Of a stretch of 48,222 nucleotides of DNA, positions 8,609 through 17,826 are shown piece by piece. This stretch comes from Lachnospiraceae bacterium (GTDB taxonomy: Bacteria; Bacillota; Clostridia; Lachnospirales; Lachnospiraceae), in NCBI GenBank assembly GCA_017558145.1, contig JAFYWF010000107.1:1-48222 (forward strand). Reading direction: 5' to 3'. Position 1 is the stretch's first letter. Every line of letters starts with the position of its first letter. The notes under the pieces were generated by a model. The model did not search any database, was not told the origin of the DNA, and worked only from the letters and a program-made list of their open reading frames with translations. The translations under genes were made by a program, and so were the position numbers.

Positions 8609-8688
8609 GAGGCTGTTGCAAATGAATGCGTTTTCAAATGTTAGATTTTGATCTAAGATTTGAGGTGCAATAAAAATGTGACAGCCTC
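8609..8688. repeat. 80-bp imperfect inverted repeat between convergent genes
   Basis: GAGGCTGT (8609-8616) and ACAGCCTC (8681-8688) are exact inverted ends. Further inside, TTGCA/TGCAA and the centre TCAAAT..TAGAT/ATCTA..ATTTGA also pair. There is no T-run, so it is not a classical terminator though it sits between two convergent genes. The GAGGCTGTTGCAAA-like end recalls terminal repeats of some IS1182-type elements, so a short non-autonomous element is possible. Confidence 0.5.
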
Positions 8689-8715
8689 AATTGATATGAT
8701 TACATAAATTGTAAA

Positions 8716-9387
8716 TTATAAAACATACAGCAAAATGCAAATATATTGTAAAACACTTCCGGCTACTACAAATAAATGAAAGACAGAGTGCATATAACGA
8801 TGTTTTTTTCCCCGTCCATAGAGGATAGCTCCAATGGTATATGAAATTCCACCAAGTAATAACCAAAAAAGTCCGGTTAAGGGAACGGCTTGCATAGTAG
8901 GCTTTATGGCAAAAACGACACACCAGCCCATTGCCAGATAACAAATCATAGAGAATTTGGCATATTTTTTTAAATCAATTGCTGTAAAGATAGCTGCAAC
9001 AAAAGCACATCCCCACACAATGCCCATAATTAGCCAGGCCCATACGGGAGAAATGGATCGAACTGCACATAGCATAACCGGAGTATAGGTGCCGGCTATC
9101 AATAGATAAATGGTACAGTGGTCTATAATTTGCATTATTTTTTTGGCCATACAATTAGGTAATCCATGATATACACTGGACATGGAATAAAGAAGTATAA
9201 GGGAAGAGCCATAAATAATGCTGCTTGTTATGCTCCAAATGTTATGTTTGGCAATGGACACCATGAGACAGGTAAGCAGGGCAACGAGACCAAATATAGC
9301 ACCTGCGCTATGAGATAAGGTGTTAAATAGTTCTTCTCCTTTCGTATAGTTGGGTAAAATTCGGTCGCATAATTTTGTTCGTGTCAT
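8716..9387 (-). CDS. Hemolysin III / PAQR-family membrane protein
   Basis: 223 residues with seven hydrophobic segments. PAQR/HlyIII motifs are present: NTLSHSAGAIFG near the start, SSVYHGL, DHCTIYLLIAGTYTP in the middle, and HSVFHLFVVAGS near the end. The conserved Ser, Asp and three His would bind zinc, as in adiponectin receptors. The bacterial members' true function is unsettled; haemolysis is an old name. A longer frame runs back to 9501, but GGAGG just before ATG 9387 decides the start. Confidence 0.88.
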   Translation of the reverse strand: MTRTKLCDRILPNYTKGEELFNTLSHSAGAIFGLVALLTCLMVSIAKHNIWSITSSIIYGSSLILLYSMSSVYHGLPNCMAKKIMQIIDHCTIYLLIAGTYTPVMLCAVRSISPVWAWLIMGIVWGCAFVAAIFTAIDLKKYAKFSMICYLAMGWCVVFAIKPTMQAVPLTGLFWLLLGGISYTIGAILYGRGKKHRYMHSVFHLFVVAGSVLQYICILLYVL

Positions 9388-9588
9388 TTTTGTGCCTCCA
9401 AAATATAATAATTTATCACGATAGCAGTTCTTGCAGAGTAAAACAAGAAAGCTTATATTCATTAGTATTCCCAGATATTGGCAAGTATAACGATAGAGCA
9501 ATAAAAATCACAACCTACTTGTGAATTCTACTACTCTACTGACAGGAGAGTTGCTTGAAATATTAAGCAAAAGTCTAAAGATGGGGAA

Positions 9589-9616
9589 TTGTTAATTGAG
9601 GGAAACGTGTTATAAT
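9589..9616 (+). promoter_or_regulatory. Promoter of the XRE regulator gene
   Basis: TTGTTA (9589-9594), a 16-nt spacer and a perfect -10 TATAAT (9611-9616). It gives a leader of about 70 nt before the ATG at 9694. Confidence 0.55.
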
Positions 9617-9693
9617 AAGTACACTTTTTATTATGAATGAAAGAAATGTATTTACGAGAAAGTGATATGATTTGAAATTTTAAAGAGGTAATC

Positions 9694-10299
9694 ATGCAGG
9701 ATTTAAAGTTTACTATTGCTAAAAATATACAAAAACTCAGACAAGAAAAAGGAATGACCCAATTGGATTTGGCAGAAAAAATAAACTATTCTGACAAAAC
9801 AGTTTCTAAATGGGAAAGAGGAGAATCTTTGCCTGATATTGTGGTTTTAAAATCTGTAGCAGATTTGTTTGGTGTAACATTGGATTATTTGGTAGAAGAA
9901 GTACACAATGAAAGACCTTTGACAAAGGAAATGTTAGATAAAAATTATAGAAGAAATTGTTATATTATTACCGGTACCAGTATTTTTATTGTAGCTTTGA
10001 TGGCAACGTTGATTTATGTCATTCTGGCCATGATATTTCCGGGAACCCGTTATCCATGGTTATGTTATGCTTATGCAATACCTGTGGCATTTATTGTGTG
10101 GCTGGTATTTAATTCTATTTGGTTTAATCCCAGAAAGAATTTCATGATTGTATCGTTGTTAGTGTGGTCATTATTAATAGCATTATATTTTACTTTTTGG
10201 ATGTTGGGATTTTATATTTGGCCAATTGTTTTGGTGGGGATTCCCGCACAAATAATCATATGGATGTGGTCAAAAATCAAAAATAAGATTAAAATTTGA
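9694..10299 (+). CDS. Membrane-anchored XRE/Cro-CI-type regulator
   Basis: 201 residues. Residues 5-68 form a helix-turn-helix of the Cro/CI type (MTQLDLAEKINYSDKTVSKWERG, LFGVTLDYL). After a short linker, about 85-195 holds three to four membrane segments. This layout, a cytoplasmic HTH tethered to the membrane, is common in Firmicutes, where the membrane part is thought to sense envelope state or a ligand. AGAGGT is the ribosome site. No partner gene is evident: the neighbours are a hemolysin III gene on the other strand and a thioesterase downstream after 93 bases. The targets are unknown. Confidence 0.85.
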   Translation: MQDLKFTIAKNIQKLRQEKGMTQLDLAEKINYSDKTVSKWERGESLPDIVVLKSVADLFGVTLDYLVEEVHNERPLTKEMLDKNYRRNCYIITGTSIFIVALMATLIYVILAMIFPGTRYPWLCYAYAIPVAFIVWLVFNSIWFNPRKNFMIVSLLVWSLLIALYFTFWMLGFYIWPIVLVGIPAQIIIWMWSKIKNKIKI

Positions 10300-10392
10300 T
10301 ATGATTTTTAAATGATATAATTTCGAGGGTGATTCATAATTTATTTTGTAATTACTGTAAAAATAGAGAAATGTGAAAAAGGAAGAGGATGA

Positions 10393-10884
10393 ATGAACGA
10401 AAAGGTACAATATAAGAGAGTAGATGATTCCAGAACAGAAACAGCCCATATGATTCGTCCAACTCATTTAAATGGTGCGGAACGATTGTTTGGTGGAACA
10501 CTGATGCAATGGATTGACGAAGTGGCAGCAGTTGTGGCAATCAGACATTCCGGAAGTAAAGTGACAACAGCGTCTGTGGATAATCTGACATTTCTAAAAG
10601 GAGCCTATCAAAATGATTTAGTTATTATTAAAGGGAAAATGACATGGGTAGGAAAGACTTCTATGGAGGTTTGTGTAGATACCTATGTTGAAAACCGGAA
10701 CGGAGAACGTACAAGAATTAACAATGCACATTTTATTATGATTGCGTTAGATGAAAATGATAAACCAATTCCGGTACCAAGATTGCAATTGGAAACAGAA
10801 CAAGAAAAATTAGCTTGGGAACATGGGGAAGAAAGGCGTAAAATCCGAATTAGAAGAAAAGAAGAACATTTGGATGGGATATAG
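10393..10884 (+). CDS. Hotdog-fold acyl-CoA thioesterase (YkhA/BFIT type)
   Basis: 163 residues, a single hotdog domain. The motif NGAERLFGGTLMQWIDEVAAVVA carries the Asn/Asp active-site region of the YkhA-type acyl-CoA hydrolases, which cleave acyl-CoA to CoA and fatty acid in the cytoplasm. The C-terminus is a charged helix. The ribosome site is GGAAGAGG. It ends before a strong terminator shared with the convergent GGDEF gene. The chain-length preference cannot be read from the sequence. Confidence 0.85.
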   Translation: MNEKVQYKRVDDSRTETAHMIRPTHLNGAERLFGGTLMQWIDEVAAVVAIRHSGSKVTTASVDNLTFLKGAYQNDLVIIKGKMTWVGKTSMEVCVDTYVENRNGERTRINNAHFIMIALDENDKPIPVPRLQLETEQEKLAWEHGEERRKIRIRRKEEHLDGI

Positions 10885-10953
10885 AAATCTTGTGAAAAGG
10901 ATTCTATTTATATCTGAGCATCCCATAATTTTATTATGTTTAGAATAGTCGAA

Positions 10954-11006
10954 AAAAAGAGCGATTGTATGGTGGAGAATTTCTACATCATGTAATCGCT
11001 CTTTTT
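10954..11006. terminator. Bidirectional terminator
   Basis: AAAAAGAGCGATT (10954-10966) pairs exactly with AATCGCTCTTTTT (10994-11006). T-runs occur on both strands, serving the thioesterase gene and the convergent GGDEF gene. Confidence 0.85.
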
Positions 11007-11021
11007 AAAGAAATACAATGT

Positions 11022-12920
11022 TTAAAAGTTAGAAATAGTAGCAGAATATTTGGAATCACTTACATCTTTTATGAGAGTATGATAATCGCTTTTTTCTAAT
11101 CCGTTTGAGATAGAGTAGACAAAAGAAAAATCAATAGGAACATCAATATTATTATCTAAATGTGTAATGGTATGATTCTGAATATAAGTTAATAAATCGA
11201 TGGCCTTGGATACTTCTTTTTCGTTGTCATATCCATATAAGAATAAGATAAATTCACCGCCCCATTGTCTTGCAGCAACGCTGTTTTTTATGCCAAAATC
11301 CGTGATAATATTTGCTATTTTCTTGAGATAAATATCTCCGTTATCAGCGCCATAAGTGGCATTGATTTTTATAAGTCCGTCTGCTCTTATGATGATCATG
11401 GCATAATAACCCAGAGTTTCAGGAGAAGAAAATAAAGCATCTAGTTTTATTTCGATTCCTTTGTGATTGTATAAACCGGTTAAGGTATCCAGATGAATTT
11501 CTTGAACTAGTTTGTTGTTTTTTTTAATATTGTCTGTCACATCCATCGCAACACCTAAAATGTAATCGTTTTCAAGGATTTCATCAATTTTGATGTATTT
11601 GTCGTTAATTTCATATACGTTTTGTTCGTAAGGAACCGGATTGGTCCGAACGGAATCGATATAGTTTTTAAAATCATCCCGACTGGTGGATAATAAGTTT
11701 ATAGTATCTTCATCCCAAGAAAAAAGAGTAGGAATATATTCGGAAAATTTAATGTAATTACTGGTATAGCTGTACTCATAGGTTCCTAAATAGATATTGG
11801 TTCGGCTTAAAATATAAGTAAGTTTTGAATTACTGCTGAAAAGACTTTGAACCATAGTGTTAATATGAGTGCTTAACTCAGAGAGTTCATATACGTTCCT
11901 AACATCCACAATTTGATTTAGGTTTCCTTCAGTAATGGAAGACAGTAATTCGTTGATTTTATGTAGTTTATTTACGATATTCGTTTTCATATATTCATTA
12001 AATGAAGTTGCCAAAGTAATAGCAATTAACATCATACATAGAAAAAGAATACATATAACGATTGGTAGTTCCTGATATAAATGTTGCAATTGGATTACAT
12101 AAGCTACATAGGTAGAACCAATTTTTTTAAAGATACAGTAACTTTCTTTTCCGTTTATATTAGCGTAAATTTCTGTTTCATCATTTTGAATATCCATAAA
12201 GGAAAAACCAACTTCTGAACAATCTAAATTTACGTTTTCTTCCTTAGAAGCTCCTACAATTTTACCTGACTGAGAATCAATGGCAAAATAATGAATATTA
12301 GGGTTTACTCTGAAAAGAGAGAAGATATAAGATAATTCGTTTTTTGCAGTTGCTTTTTCAACATTAACAGGTTTCATCCCTATTTGGATAATATATTCTT
12401 GGTTGCGGCTCCATAGAGCGGAGTACTGCATGAGTTTTTCTTCTGCAGTATTTGGAGTTATGCTTTGCACCAGTTCTAAAGTTTTATCTGTTAAAAGAGG
12501 TTTGAAAAATCCTATTTGTTCACCGGAATCAAAAGTATAATTATAGTATTCGGGATGTGTGCCACTAAAAATTTTACCTGAAGTATCAAAAAAATGAATT
12601 TCGTCAATTTCCAGATGAGAAGCAATATTTCTAAGTTCTTCGAGATTGTAAAGAAGATCAGGAGAGGATTCAATTAATCGAGATACAACCTTAGCGTTGA
12701 GTAGGCATGTTTTACGATATTCGGCTTGTGCAATTTCCAATTCTTGTTGGTTTTTTAACATAATTTGTTCAATTTGTACTAAAGAGCGCAGACCTTCTGT
12801 ATAAGCACGATCGTGTTCTATTTTTAATTGGATGATAGAAACCACCATAAGACTGAGAAATACAAGTATGAAAGAAATAGTATATAAATATCGATTGATT
12901 AACTGCTTTAGTGTTGGCAT
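11022..12920 (-). CDS. Membrane sensor protein with degenerate GGDEF domain
   Basis: 632 residues. A first membrane segment (about 10-28) and a second (about 285-307) enclose a Cache-like extracytoplasmic sensor. A HAMP-like region follows (about 310-365), then a PAS-like stretch and a GGDEF fold (about 470-625; HLDTLTGLYNHKGIE is its typical entry). Diguanylate cyclases make cyclic di-GMP at a GG[DE]EF loop. Here that loop reads RQWGGEF: the first Gly is Trp and the catalytic Asp/Glu is Gly. Activity is therefore doubtful; the domain may bind nucleotide or pass on a signal. The ribosome site is GGAGGG. It is divergent from the hybrid kinase gene and plausibly shares its signal pathway. Confidence 0.8.
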   Translation of the reverse strand: MPTLKQLINRYLYTISFILVFLSLMVVSIIQLKIEHDRAYTEGLRSLVQIEQIMLKNQQELEIAQAEYRKTCLLNAKVVSRLIESSPDLLYNLEELRNIASHLEIDEIHFFDTSGKIFSGTHPEYYNYTFDSGEQIGFFKPLLTDKTLELVQSITPNTAEEKLMQYSALWSRNQEYIIQIGMKPVNVEKATAKNELSYIFSLFRVNPNIHYFAIDSQSGKIVGASKEENVNLDCSEVGFSFMDIQNDETEIYANINGKESYCIFKKIGSTYVAYVIQLQHLYQELPIVICILFLCMMLIAITLATSFNEYMKTNIVNKLHKINELLSSITEGNLNQIVDVRNVYELSELSTHINTMVQSLFSSNSKLTYILSRTNIYLGTYEYSYTSNYIKFSEYIPTLFSWDEDTINLLSTSRDDFKNYIDSVRTNPVPYEQNVYEINDKYIKIDEILENDYILGVAMDVTDNIKKNNKLVQEIHLDTLTGLYNHKGIEIKLDALFSSPETLGYYAMIIIRADGLIKINATYGADNGDIYLKKIANIITDFGIKNSVAARQWGGEFILFLYGYDNEKEVSKAIDLLTYIQNHTITHLDNNIDVPIDFSFVYSISNGLEKSDYHTLIKDVSDSKYSATISNF

Positions 12921-13067
12921 AAGAATCCCTCCTTCTAATTCAATAAAATTAGGAGTTGTTTTAGAGAAAATATTAAAAATATTCTTATTAAAACAGTATC
13001 AAAAAAAGAGATTGTTTTCAACGGAAATAATAAAACAAGTGATTTTTGCTTAATCGTATAAGGAGAA

Positions 13068-13096
13068 TTGAAAAAGAGTACCTTATATATTATGAT
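13068..13096 (+). promoter_or_regulatory. Promoter of the hybrid kinase operon
   Basis: TTGAAA (13068-13073), a 17-nt spacer and TATGAT (13091-13096). Transcription from about 13103 leaves a leader of roughly 36 nt before ATG 13139, which rules out an earlier TTG start at 13046. Confidence 0.55.
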
Positions 13097-13138
13097 AAAA
13101 TTAAATACAGACACAGCGAAAGTAGTGGGGTGATTATT

Positions 13139-16021
13139 ATGATTAACTATTATGCCATTATGCTTATCCTTACCATAATAAGCTTTCTAATAGTTTGGTA
13201 TGAATATCAAAACAGAAAGACAAATTATTATTATATGGTCATAATGATGATTATGGTGATAGCCAATGCTGGTTATTTGGCAGTTGCTCTTTCTACAAGT
13301 GTGGAAGAAGCGATTTTGGCAAATAAGGTGTTATATTTAGGTAGTTGTTTTGTGCCACCGGTTATGTTGTCATTGATATGTACATTACTTGATTACAAAA
13401 TGCACATGTGGCTGAAGTGTATTCTTTATGGCGCAAGTGTAGTCATCTATGGGATGGTTCTTACGATTGGATATACGGACTTATATTATAAAGATATCTA
13501 TTTGAAAAGTTATAGAGATGCAACGGTAATTGGTCATATCGATGGAAAAGGATATGCATTGTTTTATATTTTTATGTTGTGTCATATTGCAATAGCTTTG
13601 TGTATGATTGTGTACATGCTTACTAAAAGAAGAAGTGTTTCCAGAAAGAATTTAATTGGAGTAATCACGATGGTGATTGTAAATATCTACCTTTATTTCA
13701 TGGGGCAATTAATCAATCCACTTATCGAAGTAATACCTCTAACTTACGCAATTAATTGTGGAATTTTAGGCTACATATTTAAAAGAGGAATTATATACAA
13801 TTTTGATGACAATATCAGTAATTCCCAGAAAAGAGATACCAATGCTTATATTATGTTTGATGAACGTCTAAATTTTTTGGGATGTAATACAATGGCAAAA
13901 TGCATTTTTCCACAACTTGCAGAGAGTATTGTGGAAAGACCTTTGGATAATGAATTGGCTGCACAGCATATTATGGGATGGCTTCATCAATATGATGAAG
14001 GAGAGGAGAGAATATTTTCATATCAAAGTGAAAAAGCACATTATGCATGTGAAATAGAGCGTTTGTATCATAAAGGAATACATCGTGGATATATGGTAGA
14101 AATGCGAGATGATACCAATGAATGGAAGTATCTTAATTTGCTTTCCACTCATAGTGAAGAACTGGAATACGAAGTAGAAAAGCAACATCGTATAGCAAAA
14201 GAATTGAAGCTGGCGAAATTAGAAGCAGAATCAGCCAATGATGCCAAATCACAGTTTTTAGCTAGAATGTCTCATGAAATCAGAACACCAATTAATGCGA
14301 TTATCGGAATGAATGAGATGATAGTTAGAGAGAGCGAAGAGAAAGAAATAAAAAAATATGCTCACGATATACGAACTGCCGCAGATACTCTATTGGGAAT
14401 GGTAAATGAAATATTAGATACCTCAAAAATTGATGCAGATAGAATGGAAATTATTTTTAAAGGCTATGATATGGCTTCTTTGTTAAACGATTTATATCAT
14501 ATGATAGCAGTGAAGGCACAAAATAAAAATTTAGATTTTGTATTTGATGTGGATCCGGAAATTCCCAGTGAATATTTTGGTGATGACGTACGTATAAAAC
14601 AAGTGTTAATCAATTTGCTAAATAATGCAGTAAAATATACCAATGAAGGAACGATAACATTAAAGATTTCTTGTACTATAGAAGGAACTAACGGAGTTCT
14701 TCATTGTAGAGTAATAGACACAGGAATAGGAATCAAAGAAGAAGATTTTGACAAACTTTTTGAAAAATTTGGAAGGGTTGAGATAGAAAAAAATAGACAT
14801 ATAGAAGGAACAGGATTGGGACTTAATATTTCATCTCGCTTACTGCAACTTATGGGAAGTGAGCTTAAGGTGAAAAGCGAATACCAAATAGGAAGCGAAT
14901 TCTATTTCGATTTAAAACAGAAAATTGTGAATATAGAACCCATTGGTAATATTGAAGAGAGAGTGTCCAAAATAATAGAAGAAGAGAAAAAAGATACGTT
15001 TTATATTGCTCCTGAGGCTAAGATTTTGATTGTAGATGATAATGCTATGAACAGAGATGTTTTTATAGGTTTATTAAAACAGTCACAGATTCAGGTACAA
15101 CAGGCAGCTAGTGGCCAAGAATGTATCCAAGTGTTGCATCAGCAAAAATTTGACATGATATTTTTGGATCATATGATGCCGGGGCTGGATGGTGTAGAAA
15201 CTTTTCAGATAATTAAGAAAAAGAAACTTTGTAGAAACACACCGGTAATTATGTTTACAGCCAATGCCATGATGGGAGAAAGGGAGAAATACTTAAAGGA
15301 AGGTTTCCGAGATTTTATGACGAAACCGGTGAATCCGCAAAAATTAGATGAGATGGTAATGAAGTACTTACCTAAAGAATTATGGAAAGAAGGAAAAGAA
15401 GAGGAAAAAAATTCACACAAAACTAATCCTGACAATTTCCCTCAAATAGAAGAGTTTGATTTTGAATATGCTTTGGGATTGTTAAAAAATGAAGAACTTC
15501 TCATGCAATCATTAGATAATTTCAAAGATTTATTGAAGTATCTTCCGGAAAAGCTTAGTACATATTGCAGGGATTTAGAAAATGAAGATAATATTAGAAA
15601 TTATAAAATCGAAGTTCATGCTTTAAAAAGTACATCGGCAACGGTGGGAGCACTATTGTTATCAAAATTAGCAAGAATATTAGAAGTAGCGGCAGCAGAG
15701 GGGGAAGTAGAAAAACTTAAAATACTGCATCCTGTTTTAGTGGAAGAAATTGCAAAGCATGCCGAACGGGTGGCAGTATTGTTTCCGGAAAAGAAGCAGG
15801 AAATAGAAAGTAAGGAGTTAATAGAGTCTTACTTAGAGATGTTAAGTATAGGGCTGGTACAAGATGATTATGATACAGCAGACTTTATAATGGAAGAACT
15901 TAAACGGTACCAATTTTCAAAGGAAATACAAACTTTGATAGATGAATTAGCGGGTCAAGTTTTAAACATGGAATCGGATCATGCTATAGAAAGCGTAGAG
16001 AAAATTAAAAGAGTACTATAA
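13139..16021 (+). CDS. Hybrid sensor histidine kinase (7TM-HisKA-HATPase-REC-HPt)
   Basis: 960 residues. About 1-225 has seven hydrophobic helices (7TM histidine-kinase sensor type). A PAS-like segment and coiled coil lead to HisKA with His379 in [12 protein letters not shown]. The HATPase has [16 protein letters not shown] and GTGLGL boxes. The receiver carries Asp633/Asp634 and phospho-acceptor Asp677 in [12 protein letters not shown] histidine phosphotransfer domain follows with His827 in [13 protein letters not shown]. All phosphorelay residues are present, so signal can pass His to Asp to His and out to a separate receiver, most simply the next gene 18 bases downstream. The start is ATG 13139 behind GTGGGGTGAT. 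The ligand is unknown. Confidence 0.9.
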   Translation: MINYYAIMLILTIISFLIVWYEYQNRKTNYYYMVIMMIMVIANAGYLAVALSTSVEEAILANKVLYLGSCFVPPVMLSLICTLLDYKMHMWLKCILYGASVVIYGMVLTIGYTDLYYKDIYLKSYRDATVIGHIDGKGYALFYIFMLCHIAIALCMIVYMLTKRRSVSRKNLIGVITMVIVNIYLYFMGQLINPLIEVIPLTYAINCGILGYIFKRGIIYNFDDNISNSQKRDTNAYIMFDERLNFLGCNTMAKCIFPQLAESIVERPLDNELAAQHIMGWLHQYDEGEERIFSYQSEKAHYACEIERLYHKGIHRGYMVEMRDDTNEWKYLNLLSTHSEELEYEVEKQHRIAKELKLAKLEAESANDAKSQFLARMSHEIRTPINAIIGMNEMIVRESEEKEIKKYAHDIRTAADTLLGMVNEILDTSKIDADRMEIIFKGYDMASLLNDLYHMIAVKAQNKNLDFVFDVDPEIPSEYFGDDVRIKQVLINLLNNAVKYTNEGTITLKISCTIEGTNGVLHCRVIDTGIGIKEEDFDKLFEKFGRVEIEKNRHIEGTGLGLNISSRLLQLMGSELKVKSEYQIGSEFYFDLKQKIVNIEPIGNIEERVSKIIEEEKKDTFYIAPEAKILIVDDNAMNRDVFIGLLKQSQIQVQQAASGQECIQVLHQQKFDMIFLDHMMPGLDGVETFQIIKKKKLCRNTPVIMFTANAMMGEREKYLKEGFRDFMTKPVNPQKLDEMVMKYLPKELWKEGKEEEKNSHKTNPDNFPQIEEFDFEYALGLLKNEELLMQSLDNFKDLLKYLPEKLSTYCRDLENEDNIRNYKIEVHALKSTSATVGALLLSKLARILEVAAAEGEVEKLKILHPVLVEEIAKHAERVAVLFPEKKQEIESKELIESYLEMLSIGLVQDDYDTADFIMEELKRYQFSKEIQTLIDELAGQVLNMESDHAIESVEKIKRVL

Positions 16022-16039
16022 GATAAGGGGGATTTGCTT

Positions 16040-16876
16040 ATGAAAAAAATATTACTAGTGGGACAATTCACAGATTATTTTCGAGAAATAAATAAAAGTC
16101 TTGCGCAGAAATATGAGGTACGGGCATGCGTAAATAAATTAGAGATTTTCAGAGGAATGTTTAAGTTAAACAAACCTGATATTGTAGTAATCCTTTTAAA
16201 TGAAATGAATAAAACAAACGTAGATTTGTTAACAGGTATACAAGAGGAATACAGTGAGACACCTGTTGTATGTGTAGGAATTCAGATGGAGGATACAAAA
16301 ATAGAAGAGTTGGAGAATAGTAACTTTATTTTTGTAACAGTCCCTTATACTGAGCAGGAACTTATGGAAACGGTAGATGCCGTATTGGAAGGAAAAATAA
16401 TTCCAAAGGCAGTCCATAATGAAGAAGAAGAGAGGATGGAGAAAACAGAGGAAGAAAATGGCGAAGAGGAAGAAAAGTCAGAGTTCACGCCTGAAAGAAA
16501 GAAAATCGTAAATACCAGAAAGACCATTTTGTTGGTTGACGATAGTGGGGTTTTTCTTAGAATGTTACAGGGATTATTATCGGAAGATTATGACATTCGG
16601 ATGGCAACCTCCGGCTTAAAGGCCTTGGCTTCTATTCGTGAAAAACGACCGGATTTAATTCTTCTGGATTATGAAATGCCAATGTATGATGGTAGAGAAA
16701 CCATGATTAAAATTCGAGAATCAGAGGTAAATAAAGAGATACCTATTGTGTTTGTGACAGCGGTGAACAAAAGAGAACATATTAAATCTGTGCTTTCATT
16801 AAAACCTGCCGGATATTTATTAAAGCCTATTGATAGAGACAGGTTGTTTAGGACCATAAAAGAGATAATTGGATAA
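16040..16876 (+). CDS. Two-receiver response regulator (pseudo-REC plus REC)
   Basis: 278 residues. The first receiver-like domain (about 1-120) has Asn54 in VVILLNEMN where the phospho-acceptor Asp should be, so it is probably not phosphorylated. A very acidic linker (about 125-150) leads to a complete receiver (about 160-278) with Asp210 in LLDYEMPMYDG and the Lys of LLKPID. There is no DNA-binding or enzymatic output domain. It lies 18 bases behind the hybrid kinase and is the obvious acceptor from that kinase's HPt domain. Output would have to be through protein contact. The start is ATG 16040, placed 8 bases after a run of five G; the frame's earlier TTG at 16034 is rejected. Confidence 0.85.
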   Translation: MKKILLVGQFTDYFREINKSLAQKYEVRACVNKLEIFRGMFKLNKPDIVVILLNEMNKTNVDLLTGIQEEYSETPVVCVGIQMEDTKIEELENSNFIFVTVPYTEQELMETVDAVLEGKIIPKAVHNEEEERMEKTEEENGEEEEKSEFTPERKKIVNTRKTILLVDDSGVFLRMLQGLLSEDYDIRMATSGLKALASIREKRPDLILLDYEMPMYDGRETMIKIRESEVNKEIPIVFVTAVNKREHIKSVLSLKPAGYLLKPIDRDRLFRTIKEIIG

Positions 16877-16886
16877 AATATATTAT

Positions 16887-16923
16887 AAGGGGAGCTGTTA
16901 AAAAATTGTAAACGGCTCCCCTT
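16887..16923. terminator. Terminator-like hairpin between convergent genes
   Basis: AAGGGGAGC-T-GTT (16887-16899) pairs with AAC-G-GCTCCCCTT (16911-16923), including a T-G wobble. There is no clear T-run on the plus side and only a T/A-rich run on the minus side. It separates the response regulator and the convergent dehydrogenase gene. Confidence 0.6.
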
Positions 16924-16936
16924 AAGTAATGAAGGA

Positions 16937-17626
16937 TTAGCCAATGTTATCTTCAATAAAAGGTCTGATAACAATATCGTGTACGCAACCTTCCTCATTT
17001 TCGATACAAGCTTTAATCATTTTTGCTACAGTTTCCGGTTTTAAATAATTGTGATTTGCAATGGCTCTAAAATTAGTATCTACGCCACCGGGGTAGACAT
17101 TACAAACTCCGATATTTTCCGGTTTCACTTCTTTTAAAAGAATTTTACTAATTCCTTCCATAGCATCCTTGGAAGCAGAGTAACTGCCCGCCATTGGACT
17201 ATTAAAAAGACAACAACTACTTAAAATATTAATAAATAATCCTTGTTGTTTTTCAGACATTAGAGGATAGATTTCCTGAATCATTCCTACAGCACTAACA
17301 CAGTTTAATTCAAACATATAACGCAAATCTTCTAAATTAATATCTACAACCTTGTCTTTTTTTGTATTGGCGCCGGCATTATTCACCAATACATCTATCG
17401 TGCCAAATTCTTTTTTTACATGTTCACAAAATTCATGACGTTTAGAATCATTTGTAATATCAAAACATTCACAGTAGGCATGACAATCGCCTAACTGAAT
17501 CATCAGTTCTTTCATTTTTTCTTCATTTCTTCCACAAAGAGCAAGATTGTAATCTTTGCTAAGCAATACGGCTAATGCTTTTCCAATTCCATCTGTAGCG
17601 CCTGTAATTATAACTGTTTTTTTCAT
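16937..17626 (-). CDS. Short-chain dehydrogenase/reductase
   Basis: 229 residues, classical SDR. The nucleotide site is TGATDGIG near the N-terminus, NNAG follows at about residue 80, and the catalytic Ser and YSASK (Tyr-x3-Lys) follow at about 135-160. The family oxidises or reduces alcohols and ketones with NAD(H) or NADP(H); the substrate cannot be read. A frame extension to 17722 is rejected because AAAGG lies correctly before ATG 17626 and the extra residues are low-complexity. It is divergent from the TIR pair with about 200 bases between; no functional link to them is shown. Confidence 0.88.
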   Translation of the reverse strand: MKKTVIITGATDGIGKALAVLLSKDYNLALCGRNEEKMKELMIQLGDCHAYCECFDITNDSKRHEFCEHVKKEFGTIDVLVNNAGANTKKDKVVDINLEDLRYMFELNCVSAVGMIQEIYPLMSEKQQGLFINILSSCCLFNSPMAGSYSASKDAMEGISKILLKEVKPENIGVCNVYPGGVDTNFRAIANHNYLKPETVAKMIKACIENEEGCVHDIVIRPFIEDNIG

Positions 17627-17739
17627 ATAATGGTAACCTTTCTTAAAAAAATATATTTTTATTTTGAATTGTGAGAAAAAAGTTGTCAAGAAAAGATTGG
17701 AATAGTTGATTATTATATACACGTAACATTATTTACGAC

Positions 17740-17767
17740 TTGTCAAAAAATGTCGAAAAGGTATAAA
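17740..17767 (+). promoter_or_regulatory. Promoter of the TIR gene pair
   Basis: TTGTCA (17740-17745), a 16-nt spacer and TATAAA (17762-17767). The predicted start is about 17774, just upstream of an inverted repeat at 17784-17804. Confidence 0.5.
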
Positions 17768-17783
17768 ATATGACAAAGATATC

Positions 17784-17804
17784 ATGTAATCTATTAGATT
17801 ACAT
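17784..17804. promoter_or_regulatory. Perfect palindrome in the TIR operon leader
   Basis: ATGTAATC (17784-17791), spacer TATTA, GATTACAT (17797-17804). It is a perfect 8-bp inverted repeat at about +10 to +31 from the predicted transcription start and 22 bases before the first ATG. It could be a repressor operator or an RNA hairpin near the ribosome site. Confidence 0.5.
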
Positions 17805-17826
17805 TTAAAGAAAGAGAGAAATAAAA

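Noticed and set aside
12832..13053. Plus-strand 73-residue frame at the start of the GGDEF gene
   Set aside because: It overlaps the GGDEF 5' end and its upstream region, has no ribosome site and no recognisable domain.
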